Position numbers and translations under genes: made by a program | Part shown: positions 7,498 through 17,100 of the stretch, piece by piece | How the letters are laid out: every line of letters begins with the position of its first letter | Position numbering within the stretch: the stretch's first letter is position 1 | From: DATAFT01 sp035544635 | GTDB taxonomy: Bacteria; Acidobacteriota; Thermoanaerobaculia; Multivoradales; Multivoraceae | Assembly: GCA_035544635.1 (NCBI GenBank) | Contig: DATKDQ010000193.1 | Coordinates: 1-19,048 of the forward strand | Length of the DNA: 19,048 nt | Direction of reading: 5' to 3' | Notes under the pieces: generated by a model | Database searches by the model: none | What the model was told of the DNA's origin: nothing | Seen by the model: the letters and a program-made list of their open reading frames with translations, nothing else

Positions 7498-7530
7498 GAC
7501 CGTCAGGAGACCGTCAGGAGACCGTCAGGT
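7498..7530. repeat. Triple 11-bp direct repeat overlapping the amrS stop codon
   Basis: Three adjacent 11-base units (7498-7508, 7509-7519, 7520-7530) read GACCGTCAGGA on the plus strand; the last differs only at its final base. On the minus strand the core is CTGACGG with TCTC spacers, i.e. seven bases plus four. The stop codon of amrS (TGA, 7527-7525) is in the outermost unit, and because the period is 11 the three TGAs fall in three different reading frames. The array is about 115 bases upstream of the GGDEF-EAL start, a possible promoter position. Confidence 0.85.
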
Positions 7531-8667
7531 CGACGCTCTACGGGTGCCGGCGGCGCCGCGCAGGCGTACCGGCTGCCGGCGCGCACCCCAGTGCCCCGGC
7601 GGCCCGGCGAAGACGCCGGGGCAGCGCTGTCCGCAGCAGGAGCAGCGACCGTCGTCGGTGAGCTTCCAGCCAGAGACGACGTAGCCGTCGCGCACCACCA
7701 CCGCCCGACCGCAGCCCTGGCAGTAGGTGGTCCCGCCCTCCCGGTCGCGGACGTTGCCGGTATAGACGTATCGCAGGCCGTTGCGCTGGGCGATCGCGCG
7801 CGCGCGCCGTAGGGTCGCGGGCGGCGTCGAGGGGTGGTCCATCATCTTCCAGTCCGGATGGAAGGCCGTGAAGTGGAGCGGCACGTCGGGCCCGAGGTGC
7901 TCGACGACCCAGCTCGAGAGCTGGTCGATCTCGCCATCGGAGTCGTTCTCGCCGGGGATGAGGAGGGTGGTGATCTCGAGCCAGACTTCGGTCTCGTGGC
8001 GCAGATAGCGTAGCGTGTCGAGCACGGCCGCCAGCTCGCCGCCGCACACCTTGCGGTAGAACGTCTCGGTGAACGCCTTGAGATCGACGTTGGCCGCATC
8101 CATGTGGCGGTAGAGCTCGCGCCTGGGCTCGGGACAGATGTAGCCCGCGGTCACGGCCACCGGGTGGATGCCGAGCTCCCGACACGCCTGGGCGGTGTCG
8201 ACCGCGTACTCGAGGAATACGGTGGGGTCGTTGTAGGTGAACGCCACGCTGCTGCAGCCGAGCCGAGCCGCCGCGCGCGCCAGGAGCTCGGGGCTCGCCT
8301 GATCCATCAGGGTGTCCATCTCGCGTGACTTCGACATGTCCCAGTTCTGGCAGAAGCGGCACGCGAGGTTGCAGCCAGCGGTGCCGAACGAGAGGATCGG
8401 CGTCCCCGGCAGGAAATGGTTGAGCGGCTTCTTCTCGATCGGATCGACGCAGAAGCCGCTCGACCGCCCGTACGAGGTGAGGACGATCGCGTCGTCGAGG
8501 CGCGCGCGCACGAAGCACATCCCGCGCTGGCCCTCACGCAGGCGGCAGAATCGCGGGCACACGTCGCACTGGACGCGGCCGTCGTCGAGCGCGTGCCAGT
8601 AGCGGGTCGAGACCACGCTGGGGTCCCCGGCATCGAGCGGCGTGGAGGGACGGTCCTGGTGCGTCAT
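7525..8667 (-). CDS. amrS: AmmeMemoRadiSam system radical SAM enzyme AmrS
   Basis: This belongs to the radical SAM family related to pyruvate formate-lyase activating enzymes, known as the AmrS member of the AmmeMemoRadiSam system; its substrate is not settled. The 380-residue product has an N-terminal Cys cluster (Cys34, Cys37, Cys41, Cys51), the iron-sulfur binding CNLACRFC at 99-106 with CX3CX2C spacing, and FGTAGC just before it. Other family segments are AFTYNDPTVFLEY at 142-154, NVDLKAF at 193-199 and FTAFHPDWKM at 266-275. A C-terminal zinc-ribbon-like part has CQGC at 316-319 and a Cys-rich end at 342-349. The last 25 or so residues are an Arg-rich tail that is unusual for the family and ends in the 11-bp repeat. 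The start is an ATG without a clear ribosome site. The neighbouring divergent amrB supports the assignment. Confidence 0.93.
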   Translation of the reverse strand: MTHQDRPSTPLDAGDPSVVSTRYWHALDDGRVQCDVCPRFCRLREGQRGMCFVRARLDDAIVLTSYGRSSGFCVDPIEKKPLNHFLPGTPILSFGTAGCNLACRFCQNWDMSKSREMDTLMDQASPELLARAAARLGCSSVAFTYNDPTVFLEYAVDTAQACRELGIHPVAVTAGYICPEPRRELYRHMDAANVDLKAFTETFYRKVCGGELAAVLDTLRYLRHETEVWLEITTLLIPGENDSDGEIDQLSSWVVEHLGPDVPLHFTAFHPDWKMMDHPSTPPATLRRARAIAQRNGLRYVYTGNVRDREGGTTYCQGCGRAVVVRDGYVVSGWKLTDDGRCSCCGQRCPGVFAGPPGHWGARRQPVRLRGAAGTRRAST

Positions 8668-8699
8668 GATCGAATCGCGGCGGCGGCCGCCCGTACCGG

Positions 8700-8707
8700 T
8701 ATCCTAT
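8700..8707. promoter_or_regulatory. Candidate shared -10 region between amrS and amrB
   Basis: The 62-base gap between the divergent amrS and amrB genes contains TATCCTAT. Read on the plus strand it gives TATCCT, 25 bases before the amrB start; on the minus strand it gives GATAGGAT (8708-8701), about 34 bases before the amrS start. The same GATAGGAT occurs upstream of the FHA gene at 5292-5299. No convincing -35 elements accompany them, so this is a weak call. Confidence 0.3.
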
Positions 8708-8729
8708 CCACGACGACGGGGCGTTCCCG

Positions 8730-9536
8730 GTGGGAGTCGTTCTGGGCACGACCAGCAGCACACGGCGAGCGGCGGTCGCCGGGCTCTTCTATCCGGCGCC
8801 GGGCCGCGAGCTGCGGGCGACGGTGCGGGGCCTGCTCGACGGCGCGTCGCCTTCGGGTCCACCGCCGAAGGCGGTGATCGCGCCTCACGCCGGTTATCCC
8901 TACTCCGGCCCGGTCGCTGCCAGCGCGTTCCGCTGCGCCGCCGCCCGTCGGGCCGCCATCCGTCGAGTCGTCCTGGTCGGCCCCAGCCACTTCGTGCGGT
9001 TCGCGGGCGTGGCGTCGAGCGGCGCCTTAGCCTTCGAGACACCGCTGGGCACGGTGGAGGTCGATACCATCGCCCAGGACGCGCTGTCCGCTCTGCCGTT
9101 CGTCACGGCGCTCCCCGAGGCGCACGCGCGCGAGCACTGCCTCGAGGTCGAGCTGCCGTTCCTGCAGGAGATCCTGGGCCCGTTTCGCATCGTGCCGCTG
9201 GTGGTCGGTGATGCCACGACCGAGGAGGTCGGGCGCGCACTCGAGCTGGCGTGGGGCGGCGACGAGACGCTGGTCGTGGTGAGCTCGGACTTGAGCCACT
9301 ACCACGACTACGACACGGCTCGGACGATCGACGCCGCGACGGCGAGGGCGATCGAGGAGCTGCGCTTCGCGGACATCGAGCCGGAGCACGCCTGCGGCTC
9401 GCTCGCCATTCGTGGGCTGCTCTGGGTGGCGCGCCGCAAGGGTCTGCGGGCCGCCACGCTCGACTTGCGCAGCTCGGGCGATACCGCCGGCCCGCGCCAC
9501 GAGGTGGTAGGCTACGGAGCTTGGACGTTGGCCTAG
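8730..9536 (+). CDS. amrB: AmmeMemoRadiSam system protein B (MEMO1 family)
   Basis: The 268-residue product is a full-length MEMO1-family protein, structurally related to extradiol dioxygenases; the bacterial role is not established. Family landmarks are visible: RRAAVAGLFYP at 12-22, APHAGYPYSGPVA at 51-63 with His53, VLVGPSHF at 81-88 with His87, EHCLEVELPFLQ at 135-146, SSDLSHYHDY at 185-194, and ACG at 221-223 with Cys222. His53, His87 and Cys222 correspond to the metal-site residues of human MEMO1. The start is a GTG at 8730; no ATG fits, and the ribosome site is weak. It is divergent from amrS, its expected partner, across 62 bases. The AMMECR1-domain protein that completes the trio is not in the window. 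Confidence 0.93.
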   Translation: MGVVLGTTSSTRRAAVAGLFYPAPGRELRATVRGLLDGASPSGPPPKAVIAPHAGYPYSGPVAASAFRCAAARRAAIRRVVLVGPSHFVRFAGVASSGALAFETPLGTVEVDTIAQDALSALPFVTALPEAHAREHCLEVELPFLQEILGPFRIVPLVVGDATTEEVGRALELAWGGDETLVVVSSDLSHYHDYDTARTIDAATARAIEELRFADIEPEHACGSLAIRGLLWVARRKGLRAATLDLRSSGDTAGPRHEVVGYGAWTLA

Positions 9537-9540
9537 GAGA

Positions 9541-9557
9541 GGCGCGTGACGCGCGCC
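9541..9557 (+). terminator. Short GC hairpin after amrB
   Basis: GGCGCG (9541-9546) pairs with CGCGCC (9552-9557) across a five-base loop, four bases after the amrB stop. No T-run follows, so it is not a standard intrinsic terminator. It may be a weak pause or stability element, or chance in GC-rich DNA. Confidence 0.25.
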
Positions 9558-9606
9558 GTGATTCGCGACGACTCGTGGTGCCTCGGGGTACGCGCGACAC
9601 TCGAGT

Positions 9607-10035
9607 ATGAGCGAGGGAAGGCGCGGCGGTTCGGCTCTCCTCCCGGTGCTCCCCCTCCTCTATGTGGCCTGGTCCGACGGCAGCCTGGACCTCGACGAGC
9701 TGCGAGCCATCTGCGGGCGCGTGCTCGACGTGTGGAAGCTCGACCCCGAGGAGCGCGAGCGCGTCGTGCGCTGGCTCGATCCCGACCAGCCCCCGACCCG
9801 CAGGGAGCTCGACGAGATGCTGTCGCGGGTGCGCGAGGCGTCGGCGGGCCTGTCCGCCAACGACCGGCGCTCGCTCACCGAGCTCAGCGCCGCGCTGGCC
9901 CGTGCGGGGGGCGGCGGCGTCTCCGACCAGGAGCGCGCCGCGCTCGAGCGGATAGAGCAGGCGCTGGGTGGCCGCGGGTCGCGCGCAGTGCAGGAGCTGC
10001 TGGGCGCCGAGCCGTTCGACGAGGATCCGGATTGA
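9607..10035 (+). CDS. Small TerB-like domain protein
   Basis: The 142-residue, probably cytoplasmic protein is all-helical in appearance. It shows two copies of a pattern seen in TerB-type domains: a hydrophobic helix, then an acidic turn and Glu. The first is LLPVLPLLYVAWSDGSLDLD at 11-30; the second is ALARAGGGGVSDQERAALE at 96-114. From memory, a similar LLYVAWADG segment occurs at the N-terminus of some actinobacterial and myxobacterial acyl-CoA oxidase-like proteins, and here it would stand alone. A segment WLDPDQPP at 56-63 also recalls those proteins. The end is acidic. The ATG at 9607 lacks a clear ribosome site. It follows amrB by 70 bases on the same strand and could share its transcript. 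Function unknown; the domain call is moderate. Confidence 0.6.
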   Translation: MSEGRRGGSALLPVLPLLYVAWSDGSLDLDELRAICGRVLDVWKLDPEERERVVRWLDPDQPPTRRELDEMLSRVREASAGLSANDRRSLTELSAALARAGGGGVSDQERAALERIEQALGGRGSRAVQELLGAEPFDEDPD

Positions 10036-10154
10036 CCTCGATGCGGGCGTCCGGATTCGGAGTGACGGCACGCTTCTTGCTCCCTTTTCGATCCATGTAG
10101 GACCGTGCACACGGATGCGGGGCCTGGCTCGACCGGGCCCGAGGAGTCGACGTG
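10036..10154 (+). promoter_or_regulatory. Intergenic region upstream of the TPR gene
   Basis: These 119 bases include a T-rich patch (CTTCTTGCTCCCTTTTCG, 10062-10079 approximately) that stands out against the GC-rich surroundings, followed by ATGTAGGAC. TAGGAC could be a -10 element, but no -35 at proper spacing is convincing. The gene's ribosome site GAGGAG lies at 10141-10146. Confidence 0.25.
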
Positions 10155-11042
10155 ATGATCCGCAAGACCGCCCTGATCCTCGCCTTCACCGCTGTGGTCT
10201 TCGTGCTCCAGGCGCCCACGCCTGCCGAAGCCCAGGGCGGCCGCAAGCAGCGCAAGGCCAAGCAGTCGCCGACGCCGGTGGCCGAGTCGGCGCCGGAGGC
10301 GAGCGCCTCGAGCTCCGCCCCGGCGGCGGACGCCGCGTCCCCGAGTGCCGGACAGCCGTCCCCCGAGCCGGACAGCGTCTGGCGCGAGGTGGAGCCCGAG
10401 ATTCTCGCCTACGCGATCGCCCCCGCGCGCGCCACGCTGGCCCGAGCGAAGGACCCCGCCGCCGCCGGTACGCTCGTGGCCGAGGGCCGCATCCTCACCC
10501 TCGAGACCAAGTACGCCGACGCGGTGGCGCGCTTCGATCGCGCGGCGGCGTCGGCGCCCGACGATCCTGCACCGCTGGTCTACAAGGGCGAGGCGCAGCT
10601 CTATGCGCGCCAGGAGGCGGCGGCGCGTCAGTCGTTCGCCGAGGCCAAGCGCCGGGCGCAGCGACAGGTCGACCGCGACGCCGGGAATCGTGACGCTCTG
10701 TACCACCTGGGCGTCGCACAGCAGCGGCTGGGCGAGCACGACGCTGCGTACGCGACCCTCGAGCGCGCTCGCGCGCTGGCGCCCGGTGACGAGCGGATCC
10801 TCTACCAGATGGGAGCGACGCGCTTTCTCCAGCAGCGGTGGCAGCCGGCGTTCGACCTGATGACGCAGGCGCTCGAACGCAACGCGCGCTTGGCCTACGC
10901 CTACTGGCTGCGCGGCAACGCGGCCGGTCAGATCGATCGCAAGGACGTGATGCTGAACGATCTGCGCCGTTTCGTCGAGCTCGCTCCCGATGCCCCCGAG
11001 GCGGAGCGCGCCCGCCGCACGCTGGCCACGCTCAGGGGTTAG
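10155..11042 (+). CDS. Secreted tetratricopeptide-repeat protein
   Basis: The 295-residue product begins with a clear Sec signal peptide: MIRK, a hydrophobic core to about residue 20, and PAEA-Q as the likely cleavage point near 26-27. Residues 28-75 are a low-complexity Lys-rich then Ala/Ser/Pro-rich linker. From about 105 onward come helical repeats of TPR type: AEGRILTLETKYADAVARFD (109-128), ALYHLGVAQQRLGEHDAAYA (181-200), and the final LAYAYWLRGNAAGQIDRKD (246-264). TPR arrays mediate protein-protein contacts, here in the periplasm or outside. ATG 10155 was chosen over the adjacent in-frame GTG 10152 because GAGGAG lies at an optimal eight-base spacing. It converges on the TamB-TamA gene, with a hairpin between. 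The partner is unknown; a link to envelope assembly is only suggested by location. Confidence 0.85.
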   Translation: MIRKTALILAFTAVVFVLQAPTPAEAQGGRKQRKAKQSPTPVAESAPEASASSSAPAADAASPSAGQPSPEPDSVWREVEPEILAYAIAPARATLARAKDPAAAGTLVAEGRILTLETKYADAVARFDRAAASAPDDPAPLVYKGEAQLYARQEAAARQSFAEAKRRAQRQVDRDAGNRDALYHLGVAQQRLGEHDAAYATLERARALAPGDERILYQMGATRFLQQRWQPAFDLMTQALERNARLAYAYWLRGNAAGQIDRKDVMLNDLRRFVELAPDAPEAERARRTLATLRG

Positions 11043-11089
11043 CGGAGGCGGCGCGAAGCGCCAGCGCCGTCCTCGGCGCCAAAGAGCAA

Positions 11090-11131
11090 CTAGCCGGAGG
11101 AACGTGCTATTCAGCACGTTCCGGAGGCTAG
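11090..11131. terminator. Long two-part hairpin between convergent genes
   Basis: A perfect ten-base stem GGAACGTGCT/AGCACGTTCC (11099-11108 with 11113-11122) closes a four-base ATTC loop. After a symmetric GGA/GGA internal mismatch, a second six-base stem CTAGCC/GGCTAG (11090-11095 with 11126-11131) continues it. The outer arm includes the stop codon of the TamB-TamA gene. The structure is the same on both strands, so it could end or stabilise both converging transcripts. It lacks a T-run. Confidence 0.7.
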
Positions 11132-14100
11132 AACGCGTTGCCGAGGCCCAGGTAGAGCTTGAGGCTGTCGTCGCCCGGCCGGCGGTCGAACGGGTGGGCG
11201 AGGTCCAGGCGCACCGTTCCCACCGGCGTACGCGCCCGCAGCCCGAGGCCGCCCGAGGTGAGGAAGTCGCGACCGAAGTCCCCGACGTCGTTCCACACCT
11301 GACCGGCGTCGAGGAACACCACCCCGGTCAGCAGGTCTCGCCACACCGGGACTCTCAGCTCCTGGTTGACTACGAACGTCGCCTGCTCCCCGACGGCGAG
11401 GAACCTCGTTCCGAGGCTGTCCTCGTCATAGCCGCGCAGGGAGTACTGGCCTCCGGCGAAGAACCGTTCGTCGCGGTCCAAGGTCTGGTCGCGGAACGAC
11501 CGGGCCAGGCCCAGGCGCGCCGACTGTGCCCACAGGAGCGGCTGGCCCTGTAGCGACCCGAAGGGCCGGTGATGGCTCGCGCGGGTGAAGAGCCGCACAT
11601 AGGAGAGCTCCGATCCGAGGCTTTCGTCGGCTCCCACCACGTCGGCGCTGGCGAACGTGCCGCGCCGGGTGGAGACCGGATCGTCGCGCGCGTCCCACAC
11701 CAGCTGCATGCCGAAGGAGGGCCACCTCAGGGACAGCGGCGGAGAGGGGAACACCGGATCGGGCACCAGATCGAAGGCCGAGCTGTCGCGGTACCGGCCG
11801 TAGACGCGGCCTTCCAGGCGTGGTGCGAGCGGCAGCGCGACCCGGAGCTCGAGCTGGAGCGCCTCGCTTCCGAAGTTGATCTCCTCGTCGTGCTCCTCCC
11901 GGTACTCCGCGAAGACATCGAGCGCTGCCCGGGTGCCGAGCAGGCGCGGCAATCGTCCGTACAGTCGACCGCTCGAGTCGTCGCCGCGATAACGCGCGCG
12001 GGCGCCGAGCGTGATCCCGCGGCCGAACGCGTTGCTGTCGACGGCGTCGAGTACCGCGCTCGAGCCCAGGCCGCTCTGCCACAGCACTCCGTAGGCGACC
12101 TCGAAGCGAGGGTTCTCGGCGACCAGGAACGATACCCGGGCATCGCCGGCGTGCTCCCAGTCGATCTCGGGCACGACCGATCGAAACAGGCCGGTCTCGA
12201 ACAGGCGCCGGCGAGCCGCGCGCACCGCTGCCGGCTCGAGCGGAGCGCCGGCCTCGAGGCCCGCCACCTGGGCCGCCCACACGGCGCGCGTCGAGCCCAG
12301 CCCCGCGACTGTCACCTCTCCCACGGCGTAGCGGCCCGCGCGCTCGACCTCGTAGAGCAGGATCCGCTCGTGCTCGGCCGCCGGCGCGGCGATCAGGCGC
12401 GGGCGCACGCGGGCACGCGTGTGACCGCGACGGTAGAGCTCGTCCTGGATCGCCAGGGCGCCGCGCGCGATGTGGTCGGAGCGGATCGGGTCGCCAGGCG
12501 CCGGCGCCGCCCCTGCGCCGAGCTCGTCGAGCGCGGGAAGATCGGCGAGACTCGCGTCCGCTCGGCCGCCGCCGCCCGCGGTGGACGTTTGCTGGCGTGA
12601 CGTGCCCCCGCGCGTCCCGGCGCCCTCGGTCCCGGCCATCACCATGCGCACCTCGGCGATGCGCTGCCGCGGGCCGGCGGGCGCCAGCGCGATCACCGGC
12701 CGCGCCGCCGAAGGCGCTGCGTCCTCGCTGCGCTCGAGCTCGCGAGCGACCACGGCGGCACCGGGGTAGCCCTGCTCGGCCAGCGCGGTGCGCAGCCGGT
12801 GCTCGGCGTTCTCCTCGGCGTCCAGGAGCTCGGCGCGGAGGATGGCGCTCGGGAAGCGCAGCGCGATCGCGGCCGCCGCATCGTCGTCGATGCCGGTGAA
12901 GCGGGGCGCTTCGAGCCGCATCCGCTCTCCGCCGCTCGCCACGACCAGGACCGTGCGGGAGAGTGGCTCGGCGTCGGCGGCGGACGTCACCGTCACCTCG
13001 ACCACCGGATCGAGGTAGCCCGCGCCGCGCAGCTCGCGCACCGTCTGCTCACGCATCTCGGCGAGCGAGATCGACTCGTAGAAATCGGGACGGTAGATCG
13101 AAGCGATCCTGTCCTCCTGGCTGCGATGCAGCTCCCGGCCGCGGAACTCGAACGCGACCTCGGGCCCGGGGTCGACCGCGATGCGCAGGTCGGCGCGCTC
13201 CTCGCCGGCCTCAGCCAGCGTGACTCGGACCCGCGCTCCGGGGTAGCCGCGGCGCCGCAGCGCCTCGGCCACCTCGATCTCGGTCTCGAAGACCACGCCC
13301 CCACCGAGCCGGTCGCCGCGCTCGTACCCGACGGCGCGACGCGCGGCGCGGCGGCCGAGGACGCCCGCCGGGGCGTCGAGGACGATGCGGCGCAGCCGCG
13401 GGCCGCCTTGCGCCGCGGGCTGGCCGCCACCGGCGCCGAAGCGCAGCCGCTGCTGCAGGATCACGCCTTCGGAGGTGCCCGAGCGATCTGCGCCGCCGCC
13501 GCTGCGCTCGGTGAGGGTGTAGATCTGGCCGAGGAAGCGCGGCAGCGAGTCGATCTCGTGCACCTCCGCCACGTAGGTCTGTCGGCCCTCCTCGCGCAGC
13601 GAAACGCTCACCGCCGCGGTTACGTAGGCCGACACGTCGCGGCTCACAGTCAGCTCGGTGCCGGGCTTGTCGAGCCCGAACACCAGGATCGGACGCAGCG
13701 AGACGTCGATCGCGCCGATTCCCTCCGAGAGCCGGCTGGCGAGGCGCTCGCCGTAGTAGCCGGCGAGCCCGCCGCCGATCATCCTCTCGAGCTCGACCGG
13801 ATCGTCGGCGCCGGGCGTGGGCCGCACCAGCTCGGCGAAGGCGCCGCCGCGCAGGGAGCGTGCGACCGTCGGGTCCTCGAAGGATGCGGTGGTCTCGAGC
13901 TCGATCTCCGGTGCGAGCTCACCGCGGAGCTCGAAGCGGCCGCTGTCGATGCGCACGGTCTGACCGTAGACGTGGAGATAGCCTCCGGGATCGAGATCGA
14001 CGGCGCCTTCGATACGCGGCTCGGCGAGCGTGCCGGTGATGGAGAGCGGAGCCCAGGTGGCCCGCAGGTCGGCGAGGTTGTTGCGGATGCGCAAGCCGTC

Positions 14101-17100
14101 GACGGTGGCGAGCTCCAGGTCGAGCTCGAGCTCGTCGAGCACGCCCGCGGTCTCCGCGGGCTCCGGCGCGAACAGGAAGCGCAGGATCTCGCGGTCGGCG
14201 TCGAGGTCGCGCCGCAAGAGGCCGGAGTCGAGAACGATGCGGCCCGCGAGCCGCGGCGGTTCGCCGGCGGTCCGGGTCAACCGCAGCTCGGCGTCGCCCA
14301 GGGTGGTGACCCCGTAGTCCAGCCGGTAGCGCACGTCCTGGAGCGACGCCGTGACGTCGATCGTCCCCTCCGTCAGGCTGCCGCCGCCGGCGAGCCGCAG
14401 CCGTCCCTCGTTGAGCTCCGCGGTGGCGGCCGTGATGGTGACCGCGCCCTGCTCGAGACGCAGCTCGACGCGCGGGTCGCGCAGGCGCGTGAAGTAGGGA
14501 TCGAACAGCGTGATCTCGACGCCACCCTCGGCCGGCTGGAGCCGCGCGTGTCCGGTGAGCGCTCCGCCCGTGCCCGCGAGATCGATCTCGACGGCGATGC
14601 GGCCCGAGGCCGCCGCACCCCCGAGATAGGGCTCCAGGGCGTCGGCTTGGAGCACGCCGGCGAGCGAGGCCTCGAGGCTCGCGATCAGCTCGGTGAGCGG
14701 GCGATCCCGCCGCCAGTCGGGCTCGAGGCGCGCGTCGGCTTCGAGCGTCAGGTGCTGACCGTCGATCTCGATCCGGGTGGGCGCCACGCGCAGGCGGCGG
14801 TCCACGAGCCGGATCGCCGTCGGCTCGGCCAGACGGAGCCAGTGCGCCTCGGGAAGCCCGACCTCGAGCGTCGCGAGCGCGAGCTCACCCTGCGCCGCTG
14901 CTGGCTCCGCCGGGTCGACGGCGAACGCGATCGACACACCGGTGGCGCGCAGGCTCTCGAACGGCGCTTCCCAGCCGAGCGCAGCGGCGAGCGCCGAGAC
15001 GTCGAGGGAGGGTGCCTCGGCGTCCAGGCGGAGCGTCCCCACCAGCTCGGCGACATCGTCGCCGGGCCGCCACTCGGTCGACAGATCGATCCCGCCGGCG
15101 AGCCGGAGGCGCTCACCTCCGACCGTGAGCCCGAAGGGCTCGACCGTGAGGCGTCCTTCCTCGAGACGCAGGACGATCGCGTCGAGCGCCTCGACGCGCG
15201 CGTCGCCCTCGACGGCGAGCAGTCGGCGCAGGGTGAGCGTGCCGTCGCCCGCGCCGGGCCGGGCGGGGTCGAGGCGCAGGGCGAGCTCGAGACCGGCGCT
15301 GAGCGCGCCGGAGCCGGCGCCGCCGAGCCGGCGCAGCAGCGCGGCGCCGTCGACGTCGGGCGCGATCACCGCGATCTCCACCGGGCCGTTCGCGAGCGGC
15401 GTCGGAAGCGACGCGATGGCGTCCGCCAACGCCGGGACGCCCGCGAGCGCTCCGAGCGGGACGTCGAGGCGCGCGCGCGCCGCGCCGAAGTCGGTCCTCG
15501 CCTCCGACACCTCGAGGTGGGCCGTCCCGGAGTCGACCCGGAGCGTCGCCTCGACCCACGACACCCCGTCGACCGGGCGTTCGAGGGTGGCCGCCACCTC
15601 CACCCCTCGGAGCGGGCGATCGGCCTCGAAGTCGAGCGCCAGGGTGCCGGACGCGACCACCCGCGCGTCTCCCGCGACCGCCTCGAGTCGCTCGATCGAG
15701 ACCGCTCGCGGCGAGCCCGTGAGCTCGACCACCAGCGAGTCGACGCGATGCTCGGGGTCGATCGCGAGATCGCGGCCGTCGATCCGCGCGCGACCCTGCA
15801 GGCTCTCGCCCGCGATGTCGAGCTCGACCGTTCCGCTGACCACGCCGGCCGCCAGCCGATCGCGGAGCGCCTCGAGGGCGGCGAGGTCGAGGTCCGTGAA
15901 GTCGGCACGGAGGGTCATGCGCCGGCTCGAGTCGGCGGTTGCGAGCGGGTGCCCGCTGGCCCTCACCTCGACCACGGACCCTGGCGGGCCCGGACGCCAC
16001 TCACCGCGCAGCTCGAGCTCCGGATCGGCGATCGGACCACGTCCCTGGGCCCACACCGAGAGCGCTCCGTCGAGCGGCGCGGTCGGCGGTAGGGGAGGGA
16101 GGAGCCGGGGGAAGCGGCGCTCGAGATCCCGCAGGGCCTGACGCAGGTCGGGGGCGATCAGGTTCAGGCGCGACGACACCAGCTCGGCAGCCGCGACGTC
16201 GTTCCAGGCGGGAATGCGCACCCGCGCGGTCGCCGTCCGCTCGCCGCTCCAGGAGGGAAGGAGCTCGGCCGCGAGATCGAGCACCATGGCGGCCCCTTCC
16301 ACCGTCGCGGCATCGACCACCAGGAGGATCGGGGCGTCGCTCGGCTCACCCTCGACGCTCTCGCGCCAGGTCAAGGTCGCCGTGCCGGCCACCCGGTCGC
16401 GCCCGTCGAGCCGGAGGTCCGCTTCGGCGTCGAGGAGCGTGCCGGCGGCACCGAACCGCGCGAAGAGATCGGTGGTCACGAAGGGCTCGAGCAGCGTGGC
16501 GGGAACCGCGACCACCGCGACGTCGACCGTGCCGGTGAGCGTGCGCAGGTCGAGATCCCCCCGTGCACGCAGCCGGCTTCCCACCGCCTCTGGAGCCAGC
16601 CGGCCGGGCTCGGCATCCAAGTCGAACGCGAGCCGCAGCGGGTCGCCCGGCGCGAGCCCGATGGTCCCGCTCGCGGTGGCGGCGATGCCGTCGCCCGCGA
16701 GCTCCAGATGGTGAAGCGTGAACGGACCGGCGAGCGCACCGGAGACGCGGCCGGAGACCTGTGCCCGGAGTCCCGTCGCCGGTGCCGGCGCGGTGAGGAC
16801 GAGATCGCCGCGCTCGATCGTGAGCTCGAACCCGTCGTCCTGAAGCGATCCGGTCAGCTCGAGCGCTTCGAGCGCCCAGCTCTCGAGCGGCAGGGCGGCC
16901 ATCGCGTCGACCGGCGCGCCCACGATCGTCAGGCCGAGGAGGCGGAGCCGCTCGACCGTCACCGGCAGGCCGGCGGCAGCCTCGGGCTCGCCCGCGCGAG
17001 CCGGCAGCGGCGCCCCGAGGTCGATCCATGCCGCGGTGGCGTCCAGCTCGAGAATGCGCAGCGGCCGCCGTGCCACGCTGCGCGCCTCGAGGGTCGCCAC

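Noticed and set aside
12799..16092. A 1097-codon open frame on the plus strand opposite the TamB-TamA gene
   Set aside because: It is a by-product of high GC and codon bias on the other strand: its product is rich in Arg, Glu, Gly and Asp with no recognisable domain, whereas the minus-strand frame has anchor, POTRA and barrel features.
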